DNA from: Bradyrhizobium sp. SZCCT0148
Lineage (GTDB): Bacteria > Pseudomonadota > Alphaproteobacteria > Rhizobiales > Xanthobacteraceae
NCBI RefSeq assembly: GCF_018129985.1
Contig: NZ_JAFCKT010000005.1
Location: forward strand, 405,675 to 469,674
Direction of reading: 5' to 3'
DNA: 64,000 nucleotides
A model generated the notes under the pieces. It was not told the DNA's origin. It worked only from the letters and a program-made list of their open reading frames with translations, and ran no database searches. This document shows positions 24,712 to 32,765 of the stretch, piece after piece (positions within the stretch are counted from its first letter, which is position 1; each line of letters starts with the position of its first letter). The position numbers and the translations under genes were made by a program.

Positions 24712-25496
24712 TGTCGCGTCCGACACTGCTTGCGCTGCAAGTCCTGGTCGCAGTTGTCGGCATCGTGCTGTGGCAGGTGCTGTCGACCGTCCCCGTGTTC
24801 GGCAAGATCCTGCTGCCGCCGTTCTTCTTCTCCAATCCGCTCGATGTCTTCAGCCAGATCGTGAAATGGTTCTCGTCCGGCGTGATCTGGAAGCATCTCG
24901 GCATCACGCTGACGGAATCGATCCTGGCCTTCGTGATCGGATCGGCCGGTGGTGTGCTGGTCGGCTTCTGGTTCGCGCGCCAGCCGCTGGTCGCCGCCGT
25001 GTTCGACCCCTACGTCAAGATGGTCAATGCGCTGCCCCGCGTGGTGCTGGCGCCGATCTTCGCGCTGTGGCTGGGGCTCGGCATCTGGTCCAAGGTCGCG
25101 CTCGGCGTGACGCTGGTGTTCTTCATCGTGTTCTTCAACGTCTATCAGGGCGTCAAGGAAGTCAGCCGCACCGTGCTCGACAATGGCCGCATGCTGGGCA
25201 TGAGCGAGCGGCAGCTGATGCGGCACGTCTATTGGCCCTCGGCACTGTCCTGGATGTTCTCCTCGCTGCACACCTCGGTCGGCTTTGCCGTGGTCGGTGC
25301 GGTGGTCGGCGAATATCTGGGATCGGCCGCGGGCCTCGGCTATCTCATCCAGCAGGCCGAGGGCGTGTTCGACGTCGCCGGCGTGTTCGCCGGCATGTTC
25401 GTTCTGTCGGCGTTCGTCATCCTGATCGATTTCGGGGTGACGCTGGTCGAGCGGAGGCTGTTGGTGTGGCGGCCGACCGTGGACGGTCGTGGCTAG
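24711..25496 (+). CDS. NitT/TauT-type ABC transporter permease
   Basis: 261 residues with six predicted helices. The EAA-loop, which contacts the ATPase, is in VLDNGRMLGMSERQLMRHVYWPSALSWMF (shortened reading; about residues 160-185). VNALPRVVLAPIFALWLGLG is the typical SsuC/TauC core segment. It is translationally coupled to the ATPase gene upstream. It is followed by an ECF-like promoter and an unrelated operon, so its transcript likely ends near 25500, although no hairpin terminator is obvious. Confidence 0.92.
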   Translation: MSRPTLLALQVLVAVVGIVLWQVLSTVPVFGKILLPPFFFSNPLDVFSQIVKWFSSGVIWKHLGITLTESILAFVIGSAGGVLVGFWFARQPLVAAVFDPYVKMVNALPRVVLAPIFALWLGLGIWSKVALGVTLVFFIVFFNVYQGVKEVSRTVLDNGRMLGMSERQLMRHVYWPSALSWMFSSLHTSVGFAVVGAVVGEYLGSAAGLGYLIQQAEGVFDVAGVFAGMFVLSAFVILIDFGVTLVERRLLVWRPTVDGRG

Positions 25497-25534
25497 GCGC
25501 GATCGCCTGCTGACATTTATGTGATTGGCCGGCC

Positions 25535-25560
25535 GGAATAGAACCCGCGCCCACGCGTCA
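25535..25560 (+). promoter_or_regulatory. ECF-sigma-like promoter of the DUF305/sigma operon
   Basis: GGAATA (25535-25540) and CGTCA (25556-25560) are spaced so that 16 bases separate GGAAT from CGTC, the usual geometry of ECF sigma promoters (-35 GGAAC/T, -10 CGTC/CGTT). An ECF sigma gene is the third gene of the operon that follows, so autoregulation is likely. No sigma-70 boxes are apparent here. Confidence 0.6.
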
Positions 25561-25564
25561 TACC

Positions 25565-25586
25565 CCCATGCAACCACCTGCATGGG
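25565..25586 (+). promoter_or_regulatory. 5'UTR hairpin touching the DUF305 ribosome-binding site
   Basis: CCCATGCA (25565-25572) pairs perfectly with TGCATGGG (25579-25586) around ACCACC. The last three G residues of the stem are the first three of the GGGAG ribosome-binding site (25584-25588), nine bases before the ATG at 25595. Folding would restrict ribosome access. Confidence 0.65.
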
Positions 25587-25594
25587 AGTTCAGG

Positions 25595-26128
25595 ATGCAC
25601 CAGTTACAGATTCGCCGCGTTATTGCGGCGCTCGCAGGCAGATGCCGATGGCCGAGGCCCGGCCTCGGCACGGCACTCATCGGCGCCCGCATTTTCGTCG
25701 CATTCGCACTGCCGTCGCTCGTGCTGGCGCACGAGGACCATCCGGTCGCCCCCTCGGTTGCGCACAGCGCGGACGAGCGTGCGTTCCTGGAAGAGAATGA
25801 CGCGGCGATGACCAAGATGATGAACGACATGGCGGCCAAGCCGACCGGGGATATCGATCGCGACTTCGTTGCGATGATGAAACCGCATCATCAGGGCGCG
25901 ATCGACATGGCGATTATCGAACTGCGCTACGGCAAGAACGAACAGCTACGGCGGATCGCCCAGGAAATCATCGTCGATCAGATGCAGGAGATCGCGGCGA
26001 TGAAGCTCGCCATCGGCGAGCCTGCAACGGACACGACGCCGGCCCCGACGCAGCCGCCAAGCGTTCCAGCCGCAAACGTTCATCATCACGGCATGCAGAT
26101 GGGCATGTCCGACGGAATGAAGAAGTAG
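25595..26128 (+). CDS. DUF305 exported protein, probable copper binding
   Basis: 177 residues. A basic N-terminus and hydrophobic stretch (LIGARIFVAFALPSLVLA, about residues 30-47) form a signal peptide or anchor. The DUF305 core has DRDFVAMMKPHHQGAIDMAI (about residues 87-106), the signature MMxxHHxGAIDMA, and EIIVDQMQEIAAMK. The C-terminus is rich in His and Met (VHHHGMQMGMSDGMKK), a pattern of copper-binding tails. DUF305 proteins are often found with copper-handling genes, so metal binding in the periplasm is a fair inference. I chose the ATG at 25595 for its GGGAG site; an ATG 27 bases upstream lacks one. It is the first gene of the four-gene ECF operon. Confidence 0.85.
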   Translation: MHQLQIRRVIAALAGRCRWPRPGLGTALIGARIFVAFALPSLVLAHEDHPVAPSVAHSADERAFLEENDAAMTKMMNDMAAKPTGDIDRDFVAMMKPHHQGAIDMAIIELRYGKNEQLRRIAQEIIVDQMQEIAAMKLAIGEPATDTTPAPTQPPSVPAANVHHHGMQMGMSDGMKK

Positions 26129-26137
26129 GAGTCATCG

Positions 26138-27604
26138 ATGAAGACGTCGCAAAACAACTTCATGAAAAGCATGTTCCTGGCAGCCACGATGCTCGCAACC
26201 GGCTCGGCCGCATGGGCAGGGCAGGCGCCGGGCGCGCTCTCCGCTCCCGATATTCCGATCAGCCATCACGATCGCGTCTATGCGGCCGAGCAGTTCTCGA
26301 ACACGGTCTCGGTGACAGATCCGGTCGACAACAAGCTGCTTGGTGTGATCCGCCTGGGAGATCCGCAGCCCGGCAATTTCAGCCCGCTTTACAAGGGCCA
26401 GGTTCTCGTGCACGGCATGGGTTTCTCTCCCGATCACACGACACTTGCCGTGGTGTCGATCGGCTCGAATTCGGTGACCTTCATCGACACCGCGACCAAC
26501 GCGGTCAAGCACACGACTTATGTCGGGCGGTCGCCGCACGAGGCGTTCTACACCCCCGACGGCCAGGAGGTGTGGGTCACGGTCCGCGGCGAAAACTACA
26601 TCTCCGTGATCGATGCCAAGAGCCTGAAGGAAAAGGCCCGCATCACGACCCCGAACGGACCGGGGATGCAGATCTTCTCGCCCGACGGCAAGTACGGCTA
26701 CATCTGCTCGTCGTTCAATCCCGAGACCGATGTCGTTTCTGTCGCCGAGCACAAGATCATCGCCAAAGTGAAGCAGGAGAGCCCGTTCTGCCCGAACATC
26801 GCGGCGACGCCCGATGGAAACCAGGTCTGGTTCACGCTGAAGGATGTCGGCCGGACCCAGGTGTTCAACGCGAAGCCGCCGTTCAACCTGATCAAGACGA
26901 TCGACACCGGTCCGATCACCAATCACGTCAACTTCGCGCACACCGCCAAGGGCACATTCGCCTATGTCACCGTAGGCGGCCTGAACCTGGTGAGGGTCTT
27001 CCGCACGGACGATTTCTCGCAGGTCGCGACGATCCCGGTCGGTAGTCTGCCCCATGGCGTCTGGCCGTCTGGCGATGGCACGCGCATTTATGTCGGCCTC
27101 GAGAACGCCGACGCCCTCGCAGCGATCGACACTGCGACCAACAGCGTGGTTGCGAATGTCCCGATCGGCCAGGCACCACAGGCGATCGCCTACGTTCCGG
27201 GCGCGGCGCCCAATCCAGATGACCTCCAGAATTTGCAGCCGCTGGGCGTAGCCGGCCGGGTCGCCCATCTTTCGATGGGCCCCAAGGACGGACCGAGGGA
27301 GGGCGCGCCGACCAGCGTCTCGCTGTTCGACCAGGGCCTGATTCAGATCTTGCAGGCTTCGGTGACGGGACTTCAACCCAAGCAGAAATACGTGCTTGCG
27401 CTGGCGGATCGAAATGACGGAAGCGGTCCCTTGCAGCCGCTTGCAGCCTTCATGACGAATCCGGCCGGGTCAGCTATCGTCAACGCGGCTGGTCCGATCC
27501 GGCAGATCGTCGATCAGTCCGCGGCCTCCGGAAAGCGATATCTCGTGATTGCGTCCGGTGATGCGACCGAGCCCGGCGGCGCGGTCCAGATCGAGACGCA
27601 ATGA
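26138..27604 (+). CDS. Exported YncE-like beta-propeller protein
   Basis: 488 residues with a signal peptide (FLAATMLATGSAAWAG) and seven-bladed YncE/SMP-type beta-propeller repeats, each carrying a segment such as VYAAEQFSNTVSVTDPV, VTFIDTATNAV, EVWVTVRGENYISVID and AAIDTATNSVVANVP. The last 120 residues (from about residue 370) form an extra domain beginning AGRVAHLSMGPKDGPR, with no recognised motif. Similar propellers bind proteins, nitrite or metals, or support quinoprotein maturation; the role here is unknown. It starts 9 bp after the DUF305 gene with an AGGAG site and precedes the sigma factor gene by 40 bp. It is likely an envelope effector or sensor of the ECF system. Confidence 0.83.
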   Translation: MKTSQNNFMKSMFLAATMLATGSAAWAGQAPGALSAPDIPISHHDRVYAAEQFSNTVSVTDPVDNKLLGVIRLGDPQPGNFSPLYKGQVLVHGMGFSPDHTTLAVVSIGSNSVTFIDTATNAVKHTTYVGRSPHEAFYTPDGQEVWVTVRGENYISVIDAKSLKEKARITTPNGPGMQIFSPDGKYGYICSSFNPETDVVSVAEHKIIAKVKQESPFCPNIAATPDGNQVWFTLKDVGRTQVFNAKPPFNLIKTIDTGPITNHVNFAHTAKGTFAYVTVGGLNLVRVFRTDDFSQVATIPVGSLPHGVWPSGDGTRIYVGLENADALAAIDTATNSVVANVPIGQAPQAIAYVPGAAPNPDDLQNLQPLGVAGRVAHLSMGPKDGPREGAPTSVSLFDQGLIQILQASVTGLQPKQKYVLALADRNDGSGPLQPLAAFMTNPAGSAIVNAAGPIRQIVDQSAASGKRYLVIASGDATEPGGAVQIETQ

Positions 27605-27644
27605 CACGCCATCCGGCGTCAACGAAAGGCAGGCGGAGCACGCC

Positions 27645-28163
27645 ATGAAGGACATGCTGGTTCAGGTCGAACCGCTGATCCCCTCGCTCCGCCGTTATGC
27701 GCGCGCGCTGATGCGTGATCGCACAACCGCCGACGATCTGGTTCAGGACTGCCTGGAGCGCGCCGTCAGCCGCTGGCATCAGCGGCGTGACGGCAGCGTG
27801 CGCGCCTGGCTGTTCACCATCCTCCACAATCTGGCGGTCACCCAATTCCGTCAGGCCGCGACGCGGGGAAGGCATATGCCGATCGATGATGCAGGCGAGC
27901 GCGAACTCGCGAGTGCCGCCGCACAGGAGCACAGGCTGATCTACCAGGACGTCCTGAACAAACTCGCAAGGCTGCCGGAAGAGCAGCGGGCCGTGCTGTT
28001 GCTTGTTGCAGTCGAGGATTTCTCCTACGCCGACGCCGCCAAATTGCTGGATGTTCCGGTCGGGACCGTGATGTCGCGCCTGTCACGCGCGCGGGAACGG
28101 TTGCAGCAGGAGATGGAGGGGACTGCACCGGGGAATGTCGTGGAATTGCGGAGCATGAAATGA
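27645..28163 (+). CDS. ECF-type RNA polymerase sigma factor
   Basis: 172 residues, the usual ECF size. Region 2 contains LIPSLRRYARALMRDRTTADDLVQDCLERA and VRAWLFTILHN (both read in part; about residues 8-70), and region 4 contains LPEEQRAVLLLVAVEDFSYADAAKLLDVPVGTV with the helix-turn-helix (about residues 110-160). There is no long linker or C-terminal extension, so it is a basic ECF factor controlled by an anti-sigma factor. The ATG at 27645 has GGAG upstream and yields a standard N-terminus. It overlaps the next gene, the anti-sigma, by four bases (ATGA). Its own promoter candidate is two genes upstream. Confidence 0.93.
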   Translation: MKDMLVQVEPLIPSLRRYARALMRDRTTADDLVQDCLERAVSRWHQRRDGSVRAWLFTILHNLAVTQFRQAATRGRHMPIDDAGERELASAAAQEHRLIYQDVLNKLARLPEEQRAVLLLVAVEDFSYADAAKLLDVPVGTVMSRLSRARERLQQEMEGTAPGNVVELRSMK

Positions 28164-28933
28164 GCCAGCGACCGATCACGGAAGATGATCTTCACGCCTT
28201 CGTGGACCAGGCGCTTGCACCCGAGCGTCGTGGAGAGATTGCGTCCTATCTGAAGGATCATCCGGATGCCGCCGGGCGCGTCGCGGCCTTCGCCAGCCAG
28301 CGCGAGCAATTGCGCAGCGCGTTGGCTTCGATTGCGGATGAACCCGTGCCGGCCGAACTGAACCTGTCGCACATCATCGAAGGTCGAAAGCGACGTCCAA
28401 CGCGGGCATGGATGGCGATCGCGGCGATGTTGCTGGTGGGCATCGGCGGTTTCGGCGGGTGGACCGTGCGCAGCCTGTTGCAGGGCGGTTCGAACGGATT
28501 GTCCGCACTGGCGCAGGAGGCTGCCTACTCCTATGGCGTCTACGCACCGGATCGCGTGCGGCCGGTCGAAATACGTGCTTCCGACAGCGCCGAGCTCACG
28601 CAATGGGTGTCCAGCCGGCTGAAGCGGGCGGTCAAGGTGCCTGATCTCTCCACGTCGGGCTATCGGCTGATGGGAGGGCGCCTGGTTGCGACCTCGCATG
28701 GTCCGGCCGCGATGTTCATGTATGACGACGATCAGGGCGACCGTCTCGTCATGCTGACACGTCCAATGAGCAGCGGCAGTCAGGATGAGCCGATGATGCC
28801 GCACGCGGCCGGCGATATCGCGGGCTTCGCGTGGGCGGATCGCGGCATGGGCTATACGCTCGTCGGCCAGCTTCCGGGGGACACTCTCAAGCCGATCGCA
28901 AACGAGATCCGGAAACAGGCGGGACCGATCTAG
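28160..28933 (+). CDS. Transmembrane anti-sigma factor
   Basis: 257 residues. The cytoplasmic N-terminus (residues about 1-75) begins ITEDDLHAFVDQALAPERRGEI, the alphaproteobacterial anti-sigma pattern; it lacks the HxxxCxxC zinc motif of ZAS proteins. A single transmembrane helix spans about residues 83-105 (MAIAAMLLVGIGGFGGWTV), followed by a periplasmic domain of about 150 residues ending at LKPIANEIRKQAGPI. It should hold the ECF sigma factor at the membrane until an envelope signal is sensed. The four-base overlap with the sigma gene ensures balanced synthesis. The preceding DUF305 and propeller genes are plausible signal or target proteins. Confidence 0.88.
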   Translation: MSQRPITEDDLHAFVDQALAPERRGEIASYLKDHPDAAGRVAAFASQREQLRSALASIADEPVPAELNLSHIIEGRKRRPTRAWMAIAAMLLVGIGGFGGWTVRSLLQGGSNGLSALAQEAAYSYGVYAPDRVRPVEIRASDSAELTQWVSSRLKRAVKVPDLSTSGYRLMGGRLVATSHGPAAMFMYDDDQGDRLVMLTRPMSSGSQDEPMMPHAAGDIAGFAWADRGMGYTLVGQLPGDTLKPIANEIRKQAGPI

Positions 28934-28951
28934 TTTCAGAACTCGGGAAAC

Positions 28952-28975
28952 GGGTTCGCGCGTGGGCGCGAACCC
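28952..28975. terminator. Bidirectional hairpin between anti-sigma and cupin genes
   Basis: GGGTTCGCGC / GCGCGAACCC pair perfectly over 10 bp with a GTGG loop. It lies between the convergent stop codons (28933 and 28989). No T tract follows on either side. Confidence 0.65.
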
Positions 28976-28988
28976 TGATCGCGAAACC

Positions 28989-29438
28989 TCAATCCAGCAG
29001 CTTGGTGTCGTCGGGCGCCTGCGGCGGCGTCTTGATCGCGATGGCCTTGACCTGTCCGCTGATCGGCTTGGTGCCGCCATGCGGCGTGCCCTTCGGAATG
29101 ATGACGAGGTCGCCGGGCTTGACCGTGACTTCCTTGTCGCCGAGCCAGATCGTGCCGGTGCCGTCCAGGATGTACTGGATCTCGTTGGTGTTGGGATGCA
29201 TGTGCTTGGGCACGTTGCCGACCTGGATCGAAATCGTGGCGCCGTCGGCGCTCGCGAACATTTTCGAGCGGTAGCCGACATTGTTGGCGGCCCCGAGCGC
29301 ATCGCCTTCCGCCTCGCCGGTGTGGATGATCTGCGCGGTGATGTTCTCGGCGGCCAACGCCGGCCTGAGCAGCTGGTTCGCGCCGCACCCGGCGGCAAAG
29401 GCGGCGGCGATCGACAGCCCGATTGCAAGGCGGTTCAT
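28989..29438 (-). CDS. Exported cupin-domain protein
   Basis: 149 residues. The N-terminus is hydrophobic and contains AAAFAAGCGAN, which could be a signal peptide or a weak lipobox (cysteine near residue 18). The cupin motifs are complete: HMHPNTNEIQYILDGTG (motif 1, two His and a Glu as metal ligands) and PGDLVIIPKGTPHGG (motif 2). This is a single-domain metal-binding cupin facing the periplasm. Catalytic function is unknown. It is convergent with the ECF operon and divergent from the ABC binding-protein gene, 138 bp away. Confidence 0.85.
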   Translation of the reverse strand: MNRLAIGLSIAAAFAAGCGANQLLRPALAAENITAQIIHTGEAEGDALGAANNVGYRSKMFASADGATISIQVGNVPKHMHPNTNEIQYILDGTGTIWLGDKEVTVKPGDLVIIPKGTPHGGTKPISGQVKAIAIKTPPQAPDDTKLLD

Positions 29439-29575
29439 GGATGATCCTCCCCATCACAAGTTTGTTGTTGTACCCGCATGCTATTGCGCCGAATGGCCGA
29501 TGGCCAGTGCTTCCGGAGCGCTTCTCAAGCCCGCCCCGCTGCTCTATGGTGCCGCCGGCCGAACGGAGGAAACCA

Positions 29576-30598
29576 ATGAAGAACACGATTGCCAGGCTCG
29601 CCGGCGCGCTGTTGGCGCTGACGCTCACCACCGGATTTGCCGCAGCGCAAAGCAAGGTCACCATCGCGGTCGGCGGCGGCTCCTGCCTGTGCTATCTGCC
29701 GACGGTGCTGGCCAAGCAGCTCGGCGAATACGACAAGGCCGGCCTCAGTGTCGAGCTGGTCGACCTGAAAGGCGGCTCGGACGCGCTCAAAGCCGTGCTC
29801 GGCGGCAGCGCCGACGTGGTCTCCGGCTATTTCGACCATTGCGTCAATCTGGCCGCCAAGAAGCAGGAGCTCCAGGCTTTCGTGGTCTATGACCGCTATC
29901 CCGGCCTCGTGCTCGTGGTTGCGCCCTCGCGTACCAACGACATCAAGTCGGTCAAGGATCTCGCCGGCAAGAAGGTCGGCGTCAGCGCGCCCGGCTCCTC
30001 CACCGACTTCTTCCTGAAATACATGCTCAAGAAGAACGGCGTCGATCCCACCAGCGCCGCCGTGATCGGCGTCGGCCTCGGTGCCACCGCGGTCGCCGCG
30101 ATGGAGCAGGGCCAGATCGATGCCGCCGTGATGCTCGATCCCTCGGTCACCGTGCTGCAGGGCACTCACAAGGATCTGCGCATCCTCTCCGACACCCGCA
30201 CGCAGAAGGATACGCTCGAGACCTTCGGCGGCGAATATCCCGGCGGCGCGCTGTACTCGACCGCGGCCTGGGTCGCCAAGCACGAGAAGGAGACCCAGGC
30301 GCTCACCAACGCAATCCTCGCCACGCTCGCCTGGATCCATTCGCACAGCCCCGAGGAGATCATGGCGAAGATGCCGGAGGAGACGGTCGGCAAGAACAAG
30401 GAGCTCTATCTCGCCGCGCTGAAGAACACCCTCCCGATGTATTCGGAGACCGGCAAGATGGATCCGAAGGGCGCGGACGCCGTACTCGCGGTGTTCAGCG
30501 TCGGCTCGCCCGAAGTCGCCAACGCCAAGATCGACGTCAGCAAGACCTTCACCAACAAGTACGTCGAGCAAGCCAAGACGACGGGGAGCGCCAAATAG
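29576..30598 (+). CDS. NitT/TauT-type ABC transporter periplasmic binding protein
   Basis: 340 residues. A signal peptide (ARLAGALLALTLTTGFAAAQ) precedes the NMT1/SsuA-like fold: VTIAVGGGSCLCYLPTVLAKQLG, LVDLKGGSDALKAVLGGSADVVSGYFDH and KSVKDLAGKKVGVSAPGSSTDFFLKYML. It binds a small anionic or aromatic compound and hands it to a NitT/TauT permease. The only such permease/ATPase pair in the window is at 23893-25496, which lacks a binding protein; this gene is probably its partner although the ECF operon lies between. The ATG at 29576 has GGAGGAAACCA upstream. Confidence 0.9.
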   Translation: MKNTIARLAGALLALTLTTGFAAAQSKVTIAVGGGSCLCYLPTVLAKQLGEYDKAGLSVELVDLKGGSDALKAVLGGSADVVSGYFDHCVNLAAKKQELQAFVVYDRYPGLVLVVAPSRTNDIKSVKDLAGKKVGVSAPGSSTDFFLKYMLKKNGVDPTSAAVIGVGLGATAVAAMEQGQIDAAVMLDPSVTVLQGTHKDLRILSDTRTQKDTLETFGGEYPGGALYSTAAWVAKHEKETQALTNAILATLAWIHSHSPEEIMAKMPEETVGKNKELYLAALKNTLPMYSETGKMDPKGADAVLAVFSVGSPEVANAKIDVSKTFTNKYVEQAKTTGSAK

Positions 30599-30628
30599 CT
30601 GACGCGAAGGCGTTAAGGTCGCCCTCTC

Positions 30629-31333
30629 ATGACGCCACCGATCATCCATCGCGTCACGACGCTCGATCTTGCCGTCCGGCCGATCGCCTGGCCGTTCGCG
30701 GAAGAGCGTCGCGACGAGATCGCGGCGCATTTCGCCGAGAAGCAGCGCGAGCGGCCGAAGATCTGGAACGGCCGCGTCCTGGTCGGGCGAGATCCTGTGT
30801 TCACCAACGGCCATTTCGCCGCGACCTATTTCGAGACCGATTTTGCGAGCTTCCTCGCCTGGCGCGACTGGGGCTTTCCTGGCGCTCCCGTGTTCAACGG
30901 TTTCGGCATGGGCGCACTGCGCACGTCCGATGGCGCCTTCGTGATGGGCGAGATGGCGCAGCACACCGCGAATGCAGGCCGCATCTATTTCCCATCGGGC
31001 ACGCCCGATCTCGACGACGTCAGGGGTGGCACGCTCGACATCCCCGGCAGCGTCATCCGCGAGCTCGAGGAGGAGACCGGCCTGACGGCGGCGGACTATC
31101 GCGCCGAGCCGGACTGGCATTGCGTCGTCAGCGGTCCCACGATCGCGATGATGCAGGTGCTCAACCTGGATATGTCAGGCGAAGAAGCGCGCGCCCGGAT
31201 CGAGGCCAACCTCGCCCGCGAGGACGAGCCTGAACTGTCGGCCATCCATCTCGTGCGCGGGGTCGGCGACCTCACGCCGACCATGCCGCGATTTGTCACG
31301 GCCTTCATCGAGCAGCAGTTCGCCTCGCGCTGA
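30629..31333 (+). CDS. NUDIX hydrolase
   Basis: 234 residues. The catalytic half of the Nudix box, RELEEETGL, is clear at about residues 148-156 with the metal-binding glutamates. The first half is aberrant: GGTLDIPGSVI precedes it, so the usual glycine and glutamate are not in the canonical positions. The preceding segment YFPSGTPDLDDVRGG is typical of this subfamily. The N-terminal 100 residues are an extension. It would hydrolyse a nucleoside-diphosphate-linked substrate, unknown here. It follows the binding-protein gene by 30 bp and could be in the same transcript. The liv-type operon begins 92 bp later. Confidence 0.8.
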   Translation: MTPPIIHRVTTLDLAVRPIAWPFAEERRDEIAAHFAEKQRERPKIWNGRVLVGRDPVFTNGHFAATYFETDFASFLAWRDWGFPGAPVFNGFGMGALRTSDGAFVMGEMAQHTANAGRIYFPSGTPDLDDVRGGTLDIPGSVIRELEEETGLTAADYRAEPDWHCVVSGPTIAMMQVLNLDMSGEEARARIEANLAREDEPELSAIHLVRGVGDLTPTMPRFVTAFIEQQFASR

Positions 31334-31343
31334 CTCGCAAGGC

Positions 31344-31372
31344 TTGACATCCCGGCGTCCAGCCCATGTGAT
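31344..31372 (+). promoter_or_regulatory. Possible promoter of the Liv-type operon
   Basis: TTGACA (31344-31349) is followed after 17 bp by TGTGAT (31367-31372), four of six matches to the -10 consensus. It sits 54 bp before the first gene of the operon. The -35 box is perfect, so a weak-to-moderate sigma-70 promoter is plausible. Confidence 0.45.
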
Positions 31373-31425
31373 GGGGAAAAGCAAAAGCAAAAAATTGCAA
31401 TGCACAATCGTCCAGGGAGGTTTTG

Positions 31426-32736
31426 ATGCGCCTGCGCATGGCTGCCCGCTTGGTACGTGGGCTGTTGGTCGCGATATCGGCGACGGGCTTGATGGCTTCG
31501 GCCGAGGCTCAGGAAAAGAAGATCAAGATCGGCGTTGTGTTCGACCTGACCGGGCCTCTTGCGGGCGGCGGGTCTGAGCTCGGCTATATTGGCGCAAAAA
31601 TCATCCTCGACCATTTCGCCAAGACCGGCGTCGAGGGTTACAAGATCGAGGCGGTTTACGCCGATGCGCAGAGCAAGCCTGACATCGCGATCAACGAATC
31701 CGTCCGCCTGCTCGAGCAGGAGAAGGTGGACATGGTGCTCGGCTTCTTCTCCTCGGCGCAATGTGTGCCGGTGGCAGCCCGCGTCGAGCAGCTCAAGAAG
31801 TTCATGTGGATGACGACCTGCATCTCGTCCGCCGTGTTCAACGACAAGGGCTACAAATACGTCTTCCGCCCGCAGGCGAGCGGCGATCAGTTCGGCATGA
31901 TGACGATGGATTTCATCGCGCAGAACGCCAAGGCGAAGTTCGACAAGGAGCCTAAGGACCTGCGCGTCGCCATCATCCACGAGGACGGCGCCTATGGCGT
32001 CGACGTCTCCAGGGGCAACGAGGCCGGTGCGAAGAAGGCGGGCTTCAACATCGTGATGAAGGAGGGCTATTCGGCCACCGCGCCTGATCTGTCCGCACTG
32101 GTGACAAAATTGAAGCGCGCCAAGCCCGACGTGATCTTCCACACCGGCTACAACCCCGACATCACGTTGCTGTTGCGCCAGGCGCGCGAGCAGGGCTTGA
32201 AGTTCGGCGCGTTGATGGGGCATGGCGCAGGTTACGGCGTCTACGAGAAATTGAAGGAAGGCATGGGTGCCGACGCCACCTACATCTTTAACACCGACCC
32301 GATCTCGATCTGGCTCGCCAACCAGAAGACGATGGATCCGAAGCTTCCGGCCGTGATCAAGATGGTCGGCGAGGAGTTCGACAAGATCAGGCCGGGCGTC
32401 GCCATCCGATCGGCGCATGTCGGCATCGGCGCGTCCAATACCTTCGTGTTCATGAATGATGTCCTGCCCCGCGCGATCAAGAAGTACGGCGGGGTCGATC
32501 CTGATGCGCTGCGCAAGGCGGCGCTCGACACCGACATCCCCGAAGGCGGCACCATGCTCGGCTTCGGCGTCAAGTTCTACGGCGAGGGCACACCGATGTC
32601 GGGCCAGAACGAACGCTCGTTCCCGGTCGTGATCCAGTACATCGACGACAAGTCCTCGGTCGTGTGGCCCAAGAGTCAGGCGCAGCGAGACGCCGTCCTG
32701 CCGCTGCCCAAGGGTACGACCTACAGCAACCAGTAA
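31426..32736 (+). CDS. Branched-chain amino-acid-type ABC transporter substrate-binding protein
   Basis: 436 residues. A signal peptide (LVRGLLVAISATGLMASAEAQ) is followed by the Peripla_BP_6 fold (KIKIGVVFDLTGPLAGGGSE, then VDMVLGFFSSAQCVPVAARVE, HEDGAYGVDVSRGNEAGAKK). The order and length match Liv/HAA family proteins. Ligands in this family range from branched-chain amino acids to amides, urea and aromatic acids, so the true substrate is uncertain. The ATG at 31426 has GGGAGG upstream. A complete set of ATPases and permeases follows in the same operon. Confidence 0.92.
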   Translation: MRLRMAARLVRGLLVAISATGLMASAEAQEKKIKIGVVFDLTGPLAGGGSELGYIGAKIILDHFAKTGVEGYKIEAVYADAQSKPDIAINESVRLLEQEKVDMVLGFFSSAQCVPVAARVEQLKKFMWMTTCISSAVFNDKGYKYVFRPQASGDQFGMMTMDFIAQNAKAKFDKEPKDLRVAIIHEDGAYGVDVSRGNEAGAKKAGFNIVMKEGYSATAPDLSALVTKLKRAKPDVIFHTGYNPDITLLLRQAREQGLKFGALMGHGAGYGVYEKLKEGMGADATYIFNTDPISIWLANQKTMDPKLPAVIKMVGEEFDKIRPGVAIRSAHVGIGASNTFVFMNDVLPRAIKKYGGVDPDALRKAALDTDIPEGGTMLGFGVKFYGEGTPMSGQNERSFPVVIQYIDDKSSVVWPKSQAQRDAVLPLPKGTTYSNQ

Positions 32737-32765
32737 CGCGGGCGCGGGGCAACGGAGGGGCGGCG

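Noticed and set aside
32664..32765. Earlier start for the LivG-like gene at 32664
   Set aside because: It would overlap the end of the binding-protein gene and adds non-family residues; the GTG at 32766 has a GGAGGGG site.
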